Shown piece after piece: positions 36,026 through 45,360 of a stretch of DNA of 64,000 bases. The stretch is from Leptospira kanakyensis. GTDB lineage: Bacteria > Spirochaetota > Leptospiria > Leptospirales > Leptospiraceae. The DNA is taken from positions 278,096-342,095 of the forward strand of contig NZ_RQFG01000010.1 of assembly GCF_004769235.1 (NCBI RefSeq), in the 5' to 3' direction. Position numbers and translations under genes: made by a program. Position 1 is the first letter of the stretch. Each line of letters opens with the position of its first letter. The notes beneath the pieces were generated by a model. It searched no databases. It was not told the origin of the DNA and was given only the letters and a program-made list of their open reading frames with translations.

Positions 36026-38408
36026 ACCGAACTTTGTTCGTATAACCCAAGTTTTGATTTATTGCATAGACCTTTAAAAAAGTTTATAATTTTCATTTTT
36101 TTTATCAATTCGTTAACTACAAAACGAATCAAAACCAACTCGATTGAATTTATCATAAATTTTATTACAACTATCACTTCACAGAAGTTACATTTTCTGA
36201 TTGCTTAATTTAAAGTTTTATGCTGCTCTTCTTCTTTACGCTTTTTAATACTGCTATGGAATTAAAGACATGGATACAAAAGAGCTAAGGTTGGACGATA
36301 CATCTAAAAACAAAATCAAAGCTCAGTTTGATTTCCAAAGTATCTTTCAATCCCTTCCCGAACTTTATATGCTCTTAGATTTAGATTTTCATATCATCGA
36401 CATCAGCGATGCTTATGCGAAAGCCACACTGATTGAAAGAGAAAAAGTAATCGGACATAATATTTTCGAAATATTCCCCGACAATCCAACAGATAAAAAT
36501 GCAGATGGAGTCAAACAACTTAAGTTTTCACTCATGCAAGTGCTGAACTACAAAGTTTCTAGCACAATGACGATGCAAAAGTATGACATCTCCAAACCAG
36601 ATGGTAGTGGGTTCGAAGTAAGGTATTGGAGTCCTAGAAACTCACCTGTATTTGATAAAGAAGGAAACTTAATCTGTATTGTCCACCGCGCAGAAGATGT
36701 TACCGAATTTGTTTATCTAAAACAACAAAAATTAGAACAATCAGAAGTCACTGAGGATATGTCTGAACGGATTGCCAAAATGGAATCCGAAGTTCTGACC
36801 CGCGCCAAAGAAGTTATCGAAAAAAATGAAGCTTTATTGAATAGCGAACAAAACTTATCCATCACCTTAAGTTCCATTGGTGATGCTGTTCTTGCTACCG
36901 ATGAAAAGGGCATCATCAATCGTTTGAATCCAGTAGCAGAAGGTTTAACAGGATGGAGTGAAAGCGAAGCCATTGGTCACAATGTCAGTGAAGTTTTAAA
37001 ATTAGTTTCTGCAAAAACCGATTTACCAAAAGAAATTCCTATCTTTGAAGTTTTAACAACGGGAAAGGCAAAAGGAAATAGTTTAGATGGGATCTTAATC
37101 CACCGGAATGGCAGAAGGATCAATATTTCAGACAACTGTGCACCGATCAGAAACAAAGCCGGTAAAATCATTGGATCCATTTTGGTATTTCGTGATATAT
37201 CAGAAGAGTTTGCTGCCAAAACATTTTTAGAAAAAGCAAAAGAAAATGCTGAGCTAGCAAACAAAGCTAAGGATTCATTTCTTGCTACAATGAGTCACGA
37301 AATTCGTACTCCACTCAGTGGACTCATCGGAATGTTAGAATTACTATCACAAACATCCCTTAACGGGGACCAAGAAAGTTTGGTCAAAAATGCTTTGGGA
37401 TCAGGGAATAGTTTATTACGAATTCTAAGCGACATTCTCGACTGGTCAAAAATCGAAGAAGGTAAATTAGAATTATCACTACAACCAACACCCATTAGTC
37501 GGCTTCTCTCAGAAGTTGTCACAACATACACAAATATTGCAAGTTCCAAAGGATTGATTTTATCATTTAGCGTTGATGAAAATATTCTAGGCGCACATAT
37601 TATGGATCCTTTGAGGCTTTCGCAAATCATAAACAACTTTGTTAGTAATGGAATTAAATTTACTTCCAAGGGTAATATCAAAGTTTCCGCAGAGTTAGTT
37701 AAAAATTTAACCCACGCACAACAAATTCGATTTTCAGTGACTGATACAGGGATTGGTCTCAGCAAAAAAGACCAATCAAGATTATTCCAAACATATACCC
37801 AAGCCACTGCGGATACCGCGAGGTTGTATGGTGGCACTGGTCTTGGTCTTGCAATCTGTCGACGTTTGGCAGACCTACTGGATGGAGTGATTACAATCGA
37901 CAGTACACCTGGCATTGGTTCTACATTTAGTATCACATTGTCTCTCCCTGCGGTTGATCTTGATGTAAATCATATAGATCCAATCACAAAAGAAGAAGGA
38001 TCTGTGGAACCCATTGCGCGTTTCGAGTCTTACACACCTAGAGTTCTAGCTGTTGATGACCATTCAGTGAATTTAGAACTTTTAATACGCCAATTGGAAA
38101 TGTTTGGACTTCAGGTGGATGGTGCGGACGACGGAGACAAGGCCCTAATGTTATGGCTCACAAACAAGTATGACCTAATCATTACCGATTGCCATATGCC
38201 AATCAAAGATGGATATATGTTAACAAAGGAAATTAGAAACATTGAAACTTTTAGTTACCAAAAACGAATTCCTATTATAGGATATACTGCCAATGTCTTA
38301 AGCGAAGAAAACGAACACTGCCTTTCCGTTGGGATGGATGAAGTATTAATCAAACCGGCTCGTTTAACAAACCTTAGAAAAACCCTTCTCAAATGGTTAC
38401 CAACAATC
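36026..38408 (+). repeat. Tandem duplication, right unit
   Basis: The second copy of the unit described at 33583-35963. The kinase part is nearly identical in protein sequence to codon 713; the upstream part retains the ACCGAACTTTGTTCG and TTTATTGCATAG blocks. Confidence 0.88.
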
Positions 38409-38780
38409 ATTTATCCAACTCAGACTAACACATCGGATGTACTTGTTAGCACGGAATCACCTATCGACATAAGTGAACTCAAAAATATTGTATCTAACAA
38501 AAAAGATCAAATCTCCATTTTAAAAAAATTCAAAACTCATCATAAGAACGATTTAACAAAACTCGTCGACGAACTTTCGAAAATGAATGTAAACGAAGCA
38601 GCACGCCTTGCCCACCGCCTTAAAGGTTCAAGCCAAGTAGCTGGAGCAAGAGACCTAGTAAATGGATACAAAAAAATCGAATCATTTATTAAAGAAAACG
38701 AAATAGATAAAGCCCTAAAGGAAATTGAAATAATGAAAGAAGATGTTCGAAACATTGAATCTTTTATTGATATCTTATAA
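36270..38780 (+). CDS. Hybrid histidine kinase with C-terminal Hpt domain
   Basis: 836 residues. The order is PAS, coiled coil, PAS, HisKA (H343), ATPase, receiver (D640 in IITDCHMP) as in its upstream twin, then a linker and an Hpt domain from about 735 with H782 in RLAHRLKGSSQVAGA. This gives a complete His-Asp-His phosphorelay. A receiver-EAL gene follows 29 bases later on the same strand and is the likely final phosphate acceptor. The full-length state suggests this is the ancestral copy. Confidence 0.94.
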   Translation: MDTKELRLDDTSKNKIKAQFDFQSIFQSLPELYMLLDLDFHIIDISDAYAKATLIEREKVIGHNIFEIFPDNPTDKNADGVKQLKFSLMQVLNYKVSSTMTMQKYDISKPDGSGFEVRYWSPRNSPVFDKEGNLICIVHRAEDVTEFVYLKQQKLEQSEVTEDMSERIAKMESEVLTRAKEVIEKNEALLNSEQNLSITLSSIGDAVLATDEKGIINRLNPVAEGLTGWSESEAIGHNVSEVLKLVSAKTDLPKEIPIFEVLTTGKAKGNSLDGILIHRNGRRINISDNCAPIRNKAGKIIGSILVFRDISEEFAAKTFLEKAKENAELANKAKDSFLATMSHEIRTPLSGLIGMLELLSQTSLNGDQESLVKNALGSGNSLLRILSDILDWSKIEEGKLELSLQPTPISRLLSEVVTTYTNIASSKGLILSFSVDENILGAHIMDPLRLSQIINNFVSNGIKFTSKGNIKVSAELVKNLTHAQQIRFSVTDTGIGLSKKDQSRLFQTYTQATADTARLYGGTGLGLAICRRLADLLDGVITIDSTPGIGSTFSITLSLPAVDLDVNHIDPITKEEGSVEPIARFESYTPRVLAVDDHSVNLELLIRQLEMFGLQVDGADDGDKALMLWLTNKYDLIITDCHMPIKDGYMLTKEIRNIETFSYQKRIPIIGYTANVLSEENEHCLSVGMDEVLIKPARLTNLRKTLLKWLPTIIYPTQTNTSDVLVSTESPIDISELKNIVSNKKDQISILKKFKTHHKNDLTKLVDELSKMNVNEAARLAHRLKGSSQVAGARDLVNGYKKIESFIKENEIDKALKEIEIMKEDVRNIESFIDIL

Positions 38781-38809
38781 GATGATTTTGACTGAATTAA
38801 GGTGATATT

Positions 38810-40009
38810 ATGGTTGCAGAGGAATTAAAATTTTTAGTGATTGAAGACGATGATTTTCAGAGGGAAATCATTGTTGATATATTAGGAAGATTAGGTGCGA
38901 TGAAGGTTACCGAAGCCCGAACGGGAACAGAAGCACTCAACTATTTAAACGATGAAAAACCTAACTCTATTGACATCATTCTCTGTGACTTAAATATGCC
39001 GGAGATGGATGGAATGGAATTTCTTCGCCATATCGGAAATTCTCACTCTTCCATTGCAACGATCATCATGAGTGCTCTCGATGGTGCATTGATTGATTCC
39101 GTCCGAAAAATGGCCAGTGCTTATGGAACTTATTTACTCGGCGCGATCGAAAAACCAATCACACCAGCTAACTTAGAAACATTATTTTCTCTCTTCAAAT
39201 CTCGAGACGTAAAACAAAGAAAAGAATTAAACCAAGGATCCCTTTTTACATTAGGAGAAATTCTAGAAGGTTTAACCAACGGAGATTTTGTACCTTTTTT
39301 CCAACCCAAAATTCAATTATCTTCAGGTAGGTTGATTGGAGCAGAAGCCTTAGCAAGGTGGGTTCATCCAGAACGTGGTGTGATAGCACCTTATGCGTTC
39401 ATTGATTTGTTAGAAAAATCAGGAAACATTGACATACTAACATTTATTATGTTAGAAGAATCAGCGAAGGCATGTAAATTAATTCATGCGCAAGGCCACA
39501 AAATATCCATCTCAGTCAACCTTTCCCTTACATCACTTGCCGACACAAAACTTGCAGATAAAATCACTCGAGTGGTATCGGAATCAGGGTTGGATCCGAA
39601 ATACATCATTCTCGAAATTACAGAAACAGCAGCCATGACGGAAATGGCACCGGCACTTGAAAACTTAGCACGCCTTCGTATGAAAGGATTTGGCCTTTCC
39701 ATAGATGATTATGGAACAGGATATTCAAGTATGCAACAAATCGCTCGGATTGCGTTTACTGAATTAAAGATCGATCAATCCTTTGTTCGTGAAATGACAA
39801 CAAGTAATGTTTCCAAAGTATTGATTAATTCAAGCATTGAGATGGCAACAAGGTTACAAATAAAATGTACAGCGGAAGGCATCGAAACAAAAAATGACCT
39901 CGAACAACTAAAAGGTATGAATTGTGACTTAGGGCAAGGTTACTACATAGCAAAACCGATGAGCTTTGAAAACTTTTTGAAGTTTTGTAACCAAAGTTTA
40001 AGTAACTAA
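38810..40009 (+). CDS. Response regulator with EAL c-di-GMP phosphodiesterase domain
   Basis: 399 residues. The N-terminal receiver has VIEDDDFQ and phosphoacceptor D60 in ILCDLNMPEMDG. The EAL domain from about 150 has FFQPKIQL, GAEALARW (E179), the ILEITETA glutamate, SIDDYGTGYSS, LKIDQSFV and AEGIET, so all main catalytic and metal-binding motifs appear present. It should hydrolyse c-di-GMP to pGpG under control of phosphorylation, probably by the Hpt kinase gene 29 bases upstream. Confidence 0.94.
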   Translation: MVAEELKFLVIEDDDFQREIIVDILGRLGAMKVTEARTGTEALNYLNDEKPNSIDIILCDLNMPEMDGMEFLRHIGNSHSSIATIIMSALDGALIDSVRKMASAYGTYLLGAIEKPITPANLETLFSLFKSRDVKQRKELNQGSLFTLGEILEGLTNGDFVPFFQPKIQLSSGRLIGAEALARWVHPERGVIAPYAFIDLLEKSGNIDILTFIMLEESAKACKLIHAQGHKISISVNLSLTSLADTKLADKITRVVSESGLDPKYIILEITETAAMTEMAPALENLARLRMKGFGLSIDDYGTGYSSMQQIARIAFTELKIDQSFVREMTTSNVSKVLINSSIEMATRLQIKCTAEGIETKNDLEQLKGMNCDLGQGYYIAKPMSFENFLKFCNQSLSN

Positions 40010-40177
40010 AAAACAAATTCTAAATATGATCTTTTTTCTTTTGGAACAGTAAAATGTTTTAAGAGACCATTATTTTATGCGATTACAGAATTTTCTCAAA
40101 TGATTCGATTTACATCCATATATATAGAATAAATATAAACACATTACTCTCTATATTATTTTTCCGGAATCAAAAAT

Positions 40178-41236
40178 ATGCCCACAAACACAGAATTAGA
40201 AACATTAGAAGCTGTACAAAATTATTATGGAAAAGTTCTTAAAACAAACAAAGACTTAAAAACCAGTGCCTGCTGCAGCGTAGAATCCTTACCAGCGACA
40301 TATTCACCGTTATTATCAAAAATTCATCCAGTTGTGAAAGAAAAATTTTATGGATGTGGGTTTCCTTTCCCGCAAGCACTTGAAGGTAGAAAAGTTTTGG
40401 ATTTAGGTTGTGGGTCAGGTAGGGATGTTTATTTATTATCCCAATTAGTTGGTGAATCAGGAACCGTCATTGGCATTGATATGACAGAGGAACAGTTAAA
40501 TGTTGCAAACAATTACCTTGATTATCACAGAGAACAATTTGGTTTTAAAAAATCAAACGTAACCTTTCACAAAGGTTTTATCGAAAACTTAAAGGCAACT
40601 GGAATTGAAGATAACTCCATTGACTTAGTGGTTTCTAATTGTGTTACCAATCTTTCACCTAACAAAAAAATGGTTTTTTCCGAAATATTTAGAGTCTTAA
40701 AACCTGGTGGTGAATTGTATTTTTCTGATGTTTTTACTGACAAAAGGATTCCAGAGAATCTCAAAGAAGACCCAATTTTACTTGGAGAATGTTTAGGTGG
40801 TGCACTTTATACGGAAGACTTCAGAAGGTTACTTGCCGAAATTGGGATTTACGATTTTCGGGTTATATCCAAATCAAAAATAGATCTTTTAAACCCAGAA
40901 ATTGAAGAAAAAGTAGGGAATATCAATTTTTATTCAATCACATTTAGAGTATTTAACATTCCGCTAGAAGACCGATGTGAAGACTATGGCCAAGTCGCTT
41001 ACTACAAAGGAACTATCAATGGAGTTCCGCATCAGTTTAAATTAGACGACCACCATGTTCTTGAAACAGGCAAACCAATGTTAGTTTGTGGTAATACAGC
41101 AGATATGCTTTGCAAAACACATTATAAAGATCATTTTCAGATCATAGGAGACAAATCAAAACACTTTGGACTCTTTGATTGTGGCCCAACTTCATCAATA
41201 TCTTCTGACAATGGAGCCGCTGGTGCTTGTTGTTGA
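40178..41236 (+). CDS. arsM: Arsenite S-adenosylmethionine methyltransferase
   Basis: 352 residues. The SAM motif is VLDLGCGSGRDVYLLSQ; the conserved arsenic-binding cysteines fit C60 (FYGCGFPFP), C155 (VSNCVTNLS) and C205 (GECLGGALY). A cysteine pair at 32-33 and a CC at the very end (AGACC) may also bind arsenic. The C-terminal 90 residues form the extra domain seen in ArsM proteins. It methylates As(III) to volatile or less retained forms. No other ars gene is adjacent; a hairpin terminator follows. Confidence 0.92.
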   Translation: MPTNTELETLEAVQNYYGKVLKTNKDLKTSACCSVESLPATYSPLLSKIHPVVKEKFYGCGFPFPQALEGRKVLDLGCGSGRDVYLLSQLVGESGTVIGIDMTEEQLNVANNYLDYHREQFGFKKSNVTFHKGFIENLKATGIEDNSIDLVVSNCVTNLSPNKKMVFSEIFRVLKPGGELYFSDVFTDKRIPENLKEDPILLGECLGGALYTEDFRRLLAEIGIYDFRVISKSKIDLLNPEIEEKVGNINFYSITFRVFNIPLEDRCEDYGQVAYYKGTINGVPHQFKLDDHHVLETGKPMLVCGNTADMLCKTHYKDHFQIIGDKSKHFGLFDCGPTSSISSDNGAAGACC

Positions 41237-41313
41237 TTGGTATTTTGAATTAGAGCATTGATTAGGACTTAAAGCTACGGAGAGAAAACAAACCATTCAG
41301 CCATTAAATCAGA

Positions 41314-41353
41314 ATAGGTCTCTATTTTAGAAATAATCCAAACAGAGACCTAT
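41314..41353. terminator. Bidirectional terminator
   Basis: ATAGGTCTCT and AGAGACCTAT form a perfect 10-base stem with a 20-base loop between the convergent arsM and lipoprotein genes. Confidence 0.68.
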
Positions 41354-41362
41354 CATCCAATT

Positions 41363-41908
41363 TTATTTTATTGAAATTGTAGTAGAATTTTCATCCAAAA
41401 GAATTAATTTTTCAGGCGAAATTACTTTAGGTAAAAAGTAAATAAGGGTTCGGGTAGCTGCTTCATTTGGTTTCAAGGTTAGTTTTGTTTCGACTTTACC
41501 AGTGGCAAAATTGTTTCCAGAAACATCTTCTTTTACATCATTCCAAACATCTACTTCGAAATGTCTAACGAAGGTAGGTGAGTTTAACTTTTTCACTTCT
41601 TTCCCTTTGTCATCCATAATTGTCACGTAAGTGGGTTCCAATGCAATTCGAGAAAACACAATTTCGTGATCAACCGATTTTAAATTCTTAAAAGAAACAG
41701 TGACATGGATCAATCGTAGTTCATCTGAATTTGGGTAGAAGTTTTTCCCACCGGATGCAAAACTGTTTGGTCCATCAGTAACCTTAAGAACTTCAATCTC
41801 TAGATTTTTTGATTTTGATTTAATATTTTGTTTCAATATAAGTGGTGTTGCACAATTGATGAGAACAAAAAAAGGCAAAAGAAATGCTGTCAATTTAAGG
41901 GTTTTCAT
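41363..41908 (-). CDS. DUF4352-like lipoprotein
   Basis: 181 residues from ATG 41908 (MKTLKLTAFLLPFF); the frame extends five codons upstream. The lipobox is LINC. The mature domain reads LEIEVLKVTDG, LRLIHVTVSFKNLKSVDHEI, then a late LTLKPNEAATRTLIYFLP, a pattern like DUF4352/telomeric-repeat-factor-type immunoglobulin folds. Function unknown; probably periplasmic or surface. Confidence 0.68.
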   Translation of the reverse strand: MKTLKLTAFLLPFFVLINCATPLILKQNIKSKSKNLEIEVLKVTDGPNSFASGGKNFYPNSDELRLIHVTVSFKNLKSVDHEIVFSRIALEPTYVTIMDDKGKEVKKLNSPTFVRHFEVDVWNDVKEDVSGNNFATGKVETKLTLKPNEAATRTLIYFLPKVISPEKLILLDENSTTISIK

Positions 41909-42288
41909 AAAAACAAAAACCATCCAGAATCTGATCCAGTCAAATACTTTTCTTAATATTCGTTAGTTGCAAAATTTGATTTTTTATAAAAATTTTTAAA
42001 AAATTTGCAATATTTTGTGCATTACATTTTAAAAACGAATTTCATTTCATTAAGCGAAATCAGATAATGATTACCCAATCTAATACTAAGATTCAGAAAT
42101 CATCGCAAAACAATTTTTATATACAAGCTTGGAAATTAGTTTTCGAACGTTTGCTTTATTTTAGCCATCTGCTTACGATTTTTACAATATGCCTTAAAAT
42201 TTAATCTCACCTAGCAAGTAGATAATATTCATAAGTTTGAATTTTCCGATTTACTATTTTTTGAATACCATTTAACTTTGTATATGCT
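41909..42288. other. AT-rich intergenic region
   Basis: About 380 bases between divergent lipoprotein genes. Very AT-rich with A and T tracts at about 41970-42020 and 42070-42200. No open frame with a ribosome-binding site and no clear palindrome found. It must hold both promoters. Confidence 0.5.
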
Positions 42289-43239
42289 ATGAGAACGATC
42301 CTACTAATTACTATTATTTCCTGTTTTTTCAACTGTAAAAAAAAGGACTCTTCGAATACGGAAGAATTACTTTTAGGGTTATACCTACTCCAACCCACGG
42401 ATTTGATTTTGGAACTAGGATATCCCGGATCACAAAACCAAATTCAAAACGAAGCTCTCGCTGGCAAAATTTCCGGAGTCACTGTGAAAGTAGGAGGTGT
42501 GACCGCTACAGGTGTGTCGGCTGTTAATTCAGACACCATTCAATTTACGATGCCTACCATTCCTGGGATTACAGAAAACACCCCTGTTGATTTTGCCGTT
42601 GAAAAAGATGGCGCGGCAGTATTTTCTACGAAGGTGCGTTATAGACCACTACTCGGTTGGGCAATCAACGAACCACATGGAACATTTCGTTATATTGATG
42701 GAAGGGATAACAAAAGTTTTTTTCAGATCACAGCAACAACGGCAACCCATGTATTCAATACATTTGGGCATGGTGGTTCCGATCTAGATATCTACTATTT
42801 TACAAGTTTGAATGGGACTATGATTCCTTTTGCCGAAAAAAGAAGAAACGGAGCGGAATTCAATCGAGTGGCACTCAATGCAGGAACTGTTTATGTTATG
42901 ATCAAACACATTAGTGGATTTGGTGGAACTTATAATTTACAGGTCGCTAACGCGGGTGTGGTTGCGTCCAGCTCGGCAACTCTTTACACTCCAGCTTCTC
43001 TTTGTTATGATACAATGGGAACAGGACCTGCAACAGGGAATAACTGTGCAGTTCTAATGGATGCAACAGTTCAAGCAGGATTTGCACGGACTGGTCGTTG
43101 CACTTATCCTGGAGACGATGGTCTCACGACACGCAACTATTATCAGAATGGATTTGGAACAGCTTATGCACAAAACACATGCCTAAATCCTGGTGGCGGC
43201 TCCTCAAATGAGGCGGAATCCATTTTTCTTTCCAATTAA
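42289..43239 (+). CDS. Lipoprotein with IPT/TIG-like domain
   Basis: 316 residues. The signal peptide ends at a lipobox FFNCKKKD. Residues 35-120 look like an IPT/TIG fold (GYPGSQNQI, GVTVKVGGVTATGVSAVNSDTI, TPVDFAVEKDGA). The rest is beta-rich with a cysteine-containing C-terminal part (CYDTMGTG, NNCAVLMD, GRCTYPGDDG, NTCLNPGGG). Surface or periplasmic adhesin-like role possible, not shown. A terminator follows. Confidence 0.72.
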   Translation: MRTILLITIISCFFNCKKKDSSNTEELLLGLYLLQPTDLILELGYPGSQNQIQNEALAGKISGVTVKVGGVTATGVSAVNSDTIQFTMPTIPGITENTPVDFAVEKDGAAVFSTKVRYRPLLGWAINEPHGTFRYIDGRDNKSFFQITATTATHVFNTFGHGGSDLDIYYFTSLNGTMIPFAEKRRNGAEFNRVALNAGTVYVMIKHISGFGGTYNLQVANAGVVASSSATLYTPASLCYDTMGTGPATGNNCAVLMDATVQAGFARTGRCTYPGDDGLTTRNYYQNGFGTAYAQNTCLNPGGGSSNEAESIFLSN

Positions 43240-43267
43240 AATAGAATTATAGATTAAAGAAAACAAT

Positions 43268-43310
43268 GGTAATAACAACTGGCGGATAATTCATTCGAGT
43301 TGTTATTACC
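43268..43310. terminator. Bidirectional hairpin terminator
   Basis: GGTAATAACAACT and AGTTGTTATTACC form a perfect 13-base stem with a 17-base loop between the convergent lipoprotein and acyl-CoA synthetase genes. Confidence 0.75.
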
Positions 43311-43331
43311 TTAAGAAGATATTTTTATTCT

Positions 43332-45299
43332 TTAATCAACGGATACTTTAACTTTTTCTGCGTACATAGAATCAATGAGTGACTGGTATTTTGCTGTGAT
43401 GATATGCCTTTTCATTGAAAGTTTTGCGGATAATTCATCACCTACTTCAAAAACCTTTGGCAAAAGTCGCACCTCACCAATTTTTTCAAAACTCTTAAAT
43501 CCGTTTTCTATACGTATAATGTTTTTTATTTCTTTTTCAATTTTCTCAAGAACTACTTTGTTTGTTGCAAGTTCTTCATAAGTGGATCCATATTCCGAAA
43601 AATTTCCAAGTCCAGGCAAAACCAAAGCACCCAAAAACTTTTGGTCCTGCCCAACAACCATAACATGATCAATGAGTGGAGATTGGATGATTTTGTTTTC
43701 AATAGGTACCGGCTCTATATTCTCTCCGTTCAGTAACACAATTGTTTCTTTGGTTCTACCAACAATTTTAAGAGTATGATTATAAGTCATAATGCCAAGA
43801 TCACCAGTATTAAACCAACCGTCATCTGACAATACTTTGGCGGTAATATCTGGTCTTTTGTAATAACCTTTCATAATCTGTGGCCCACGCACATACACTT
43901 CTCCTTTTTGTCCTTTTTTCGGAGGATAAATGACGGCGCCAGTTTCTATATCCTTCAATTGAATTTCAGTTTTTGGAAACAAAGGCCCTACACTACCAAT
44001 GACTAAATGTTTTGGTGTTCGAAAAGCAAGACCCGGAGAAGTTTCTGTGAGACCATACCCTTCATACACAGGAATTCCAACCGTATTAAAAAATTCATCA
44101 ATATGAAAAGGCAAAGAACCACCACCGGAAACAGACCCCCTTAATTTTCCGCCTGTCACTTGTCTAATTTTCCTTAATACGATGAAATCCATAATCAAAT
44201 AAGGAAAGAGGAACACTACGATCGAAACTAAAGAATAAAATGCAATGAACGCGGATTGAATCAAACTCCTTCCCTGTAAATCCAATCGATTCCCTTTCAA
44301 AAAATGAAGAGGCCTTTGGAAGTTGAGAGCGGTGACATAAGCAATCTTAAAAAGTAATTTCATTGTCAGAGATCCTGATTGAATTTTCATCTGCATCGCT
44401 TGGTATAAATTTTCCCAAAGTCTTGGTGCCGAAGCCATAAACGTAGGTTTCACGATCGATAAGTCTTCGCGGATATTTCTTACATTCGTATAATATTGAA
44501 CAGCACCCATCGCGATGGTTCCCATTTGAAATACTCTTTCAAAACTATGCCATACAGGTAGAATGGAAAGAAATCGATCTTTTGGACCGATATGGATCGG
44601 GATATTTTTTAACTGCGAAATCATATTTGAATGAGTTAACATAACTCCCTTAGGTTCTCCCGTAGTTCCGGAAGTATAAATGATTGTAAATAAATCCTCT
44701 GGTTGTATTCTAGTTATTCGTTCTTCTACCCTTTTGTCACCTAACTCCCGCAAATTTTTTCCTTTGGTTATCAATTCACTCATTAAAATGACTTGAGGGT
44801 TTGTTTTGGATTTTGAATCTAACGAAATTTGATTATCTAACTTATTTTTTGAATGATTACTGAAAGAATCAAGATCCATAAGAATCACGTGAGTGATGTT
44901 TGGCAAAAATCGAAAATTTCTCTCCAGTTTTTGCAAAGTCGTTTCATTTTCGACAAACACCATTTTCGCATCAGAATGTGGAAGGATGTATTGAATGTCA
45001 CCGTCTGTTACGTCTGTACCACGAGGAACATCAGCACAACCAGAAAGAATGATTCCATAATTGCTTATGATCCATTCTTTTCTATTTTCAGAAAGTACAG
45101 CAACATGATCACGTGCCTCCAAACCAAGTGCAATGAGCCCAGTGGCAAGTGCCACACCAGTTTCATAAAGCTCAAGGAAACTCATTGTAGAAAATTGTTT
45201 GTTTTTATTTCGAGTGCGAAACGCAGGTTTATCACCATATAACATAGCACTCTGATAAAACATCTCCGCTAAATTTTTCGCCAAAACTTTCGAACTCAT
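43332..45299 (-). CDS. Long-chain acyl-CoA synthetase (AMP-dependent)
   Basis: 655 residues, typical length for a FadD15-like bacterial long-chain fatty-acid:CoA ligase. The adenylation loop is IYTSGTTGEPKGV (208-219), followed by GYGLTETSPG, GWFNTGDLG and the hinge IVGRTKETIVLLNGENI. An internal hydrophobic stretch (YSLVSIVVFLFPYLIMDFIV) suggests membrane association. It activates fatty acids taken up from outside, the main carbon source of leptospires. An AraC-family gene lies upstream on the same strand. Confidence 0.93.
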   Translation of the reverse strand: MSSKVLAKNLAEMFYQSAMLYGDKPAFRTRNKNKQFSTMSFLELYETGVALATGLIALGLEARDHVAVLSENRKEWIISNYGIILSGCADVPRGTDVTDGDIQYILPHSDAKMVFVENETTLQKLERNFRFLPNITHVILMDLDSFSNHSKNKLDNQISLDSKSKTNPQVILMSELITKGKNLRELGDKRVEERITRIQPEDLFTIIYTSGTTGEPKGVMLTHSNMISQLKNIPIHIGPKDRFLSILPVWHSFERVFQMGTIAMGAVQYYTNVRNIREDLSIVKPTFMASAPRLWENLYQAMQMKIQSGSLTMKLLFKIAYVTALNFQRPLHFLKGNRLDLQGRSLIQSAFIAFYSLVSIVVFLFPYLIMDFIVLRKIRQVTGGKLRGSVSGGGSLPFHIDEFFNTVGIPVYEGYGLTETSPGLAFRTPKHLVIGSVGPLFPKTEIQLKDIETGAVIYPPKKGQKGEVYVRGPQIMKGYYKRPDITAKVLSDDGWFNTGDLGIMTYNHTLKIVGRTKETIVLLNGENIEPVPIENKIIQSPLIDHVMVVGQDQKFLGALVLPGLGNFSEYGSTYEELATNKVVLEKIEKEIKNIIRIENGFKSFEKIGEVRLLPKVFEVGDELSAKLSMKRHIITAKYQSLIDSMYAEKVKVSVD

Positions 45300-45360
45300 A
45301 TCTATTTCTCCGATGCAAATAGACTAACAGATCTATTGAAAACGTTCTTGAACGTAGCGG

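Noticed and set aside
37295..37936. 213-codon antisense frame inside the second hybrid kinase (and the related ones at 34268-34819 and 34904-35308)
   Set aside because: Shadow of a strongly conserved coding frame; the antisense products have no recognisable motifs.
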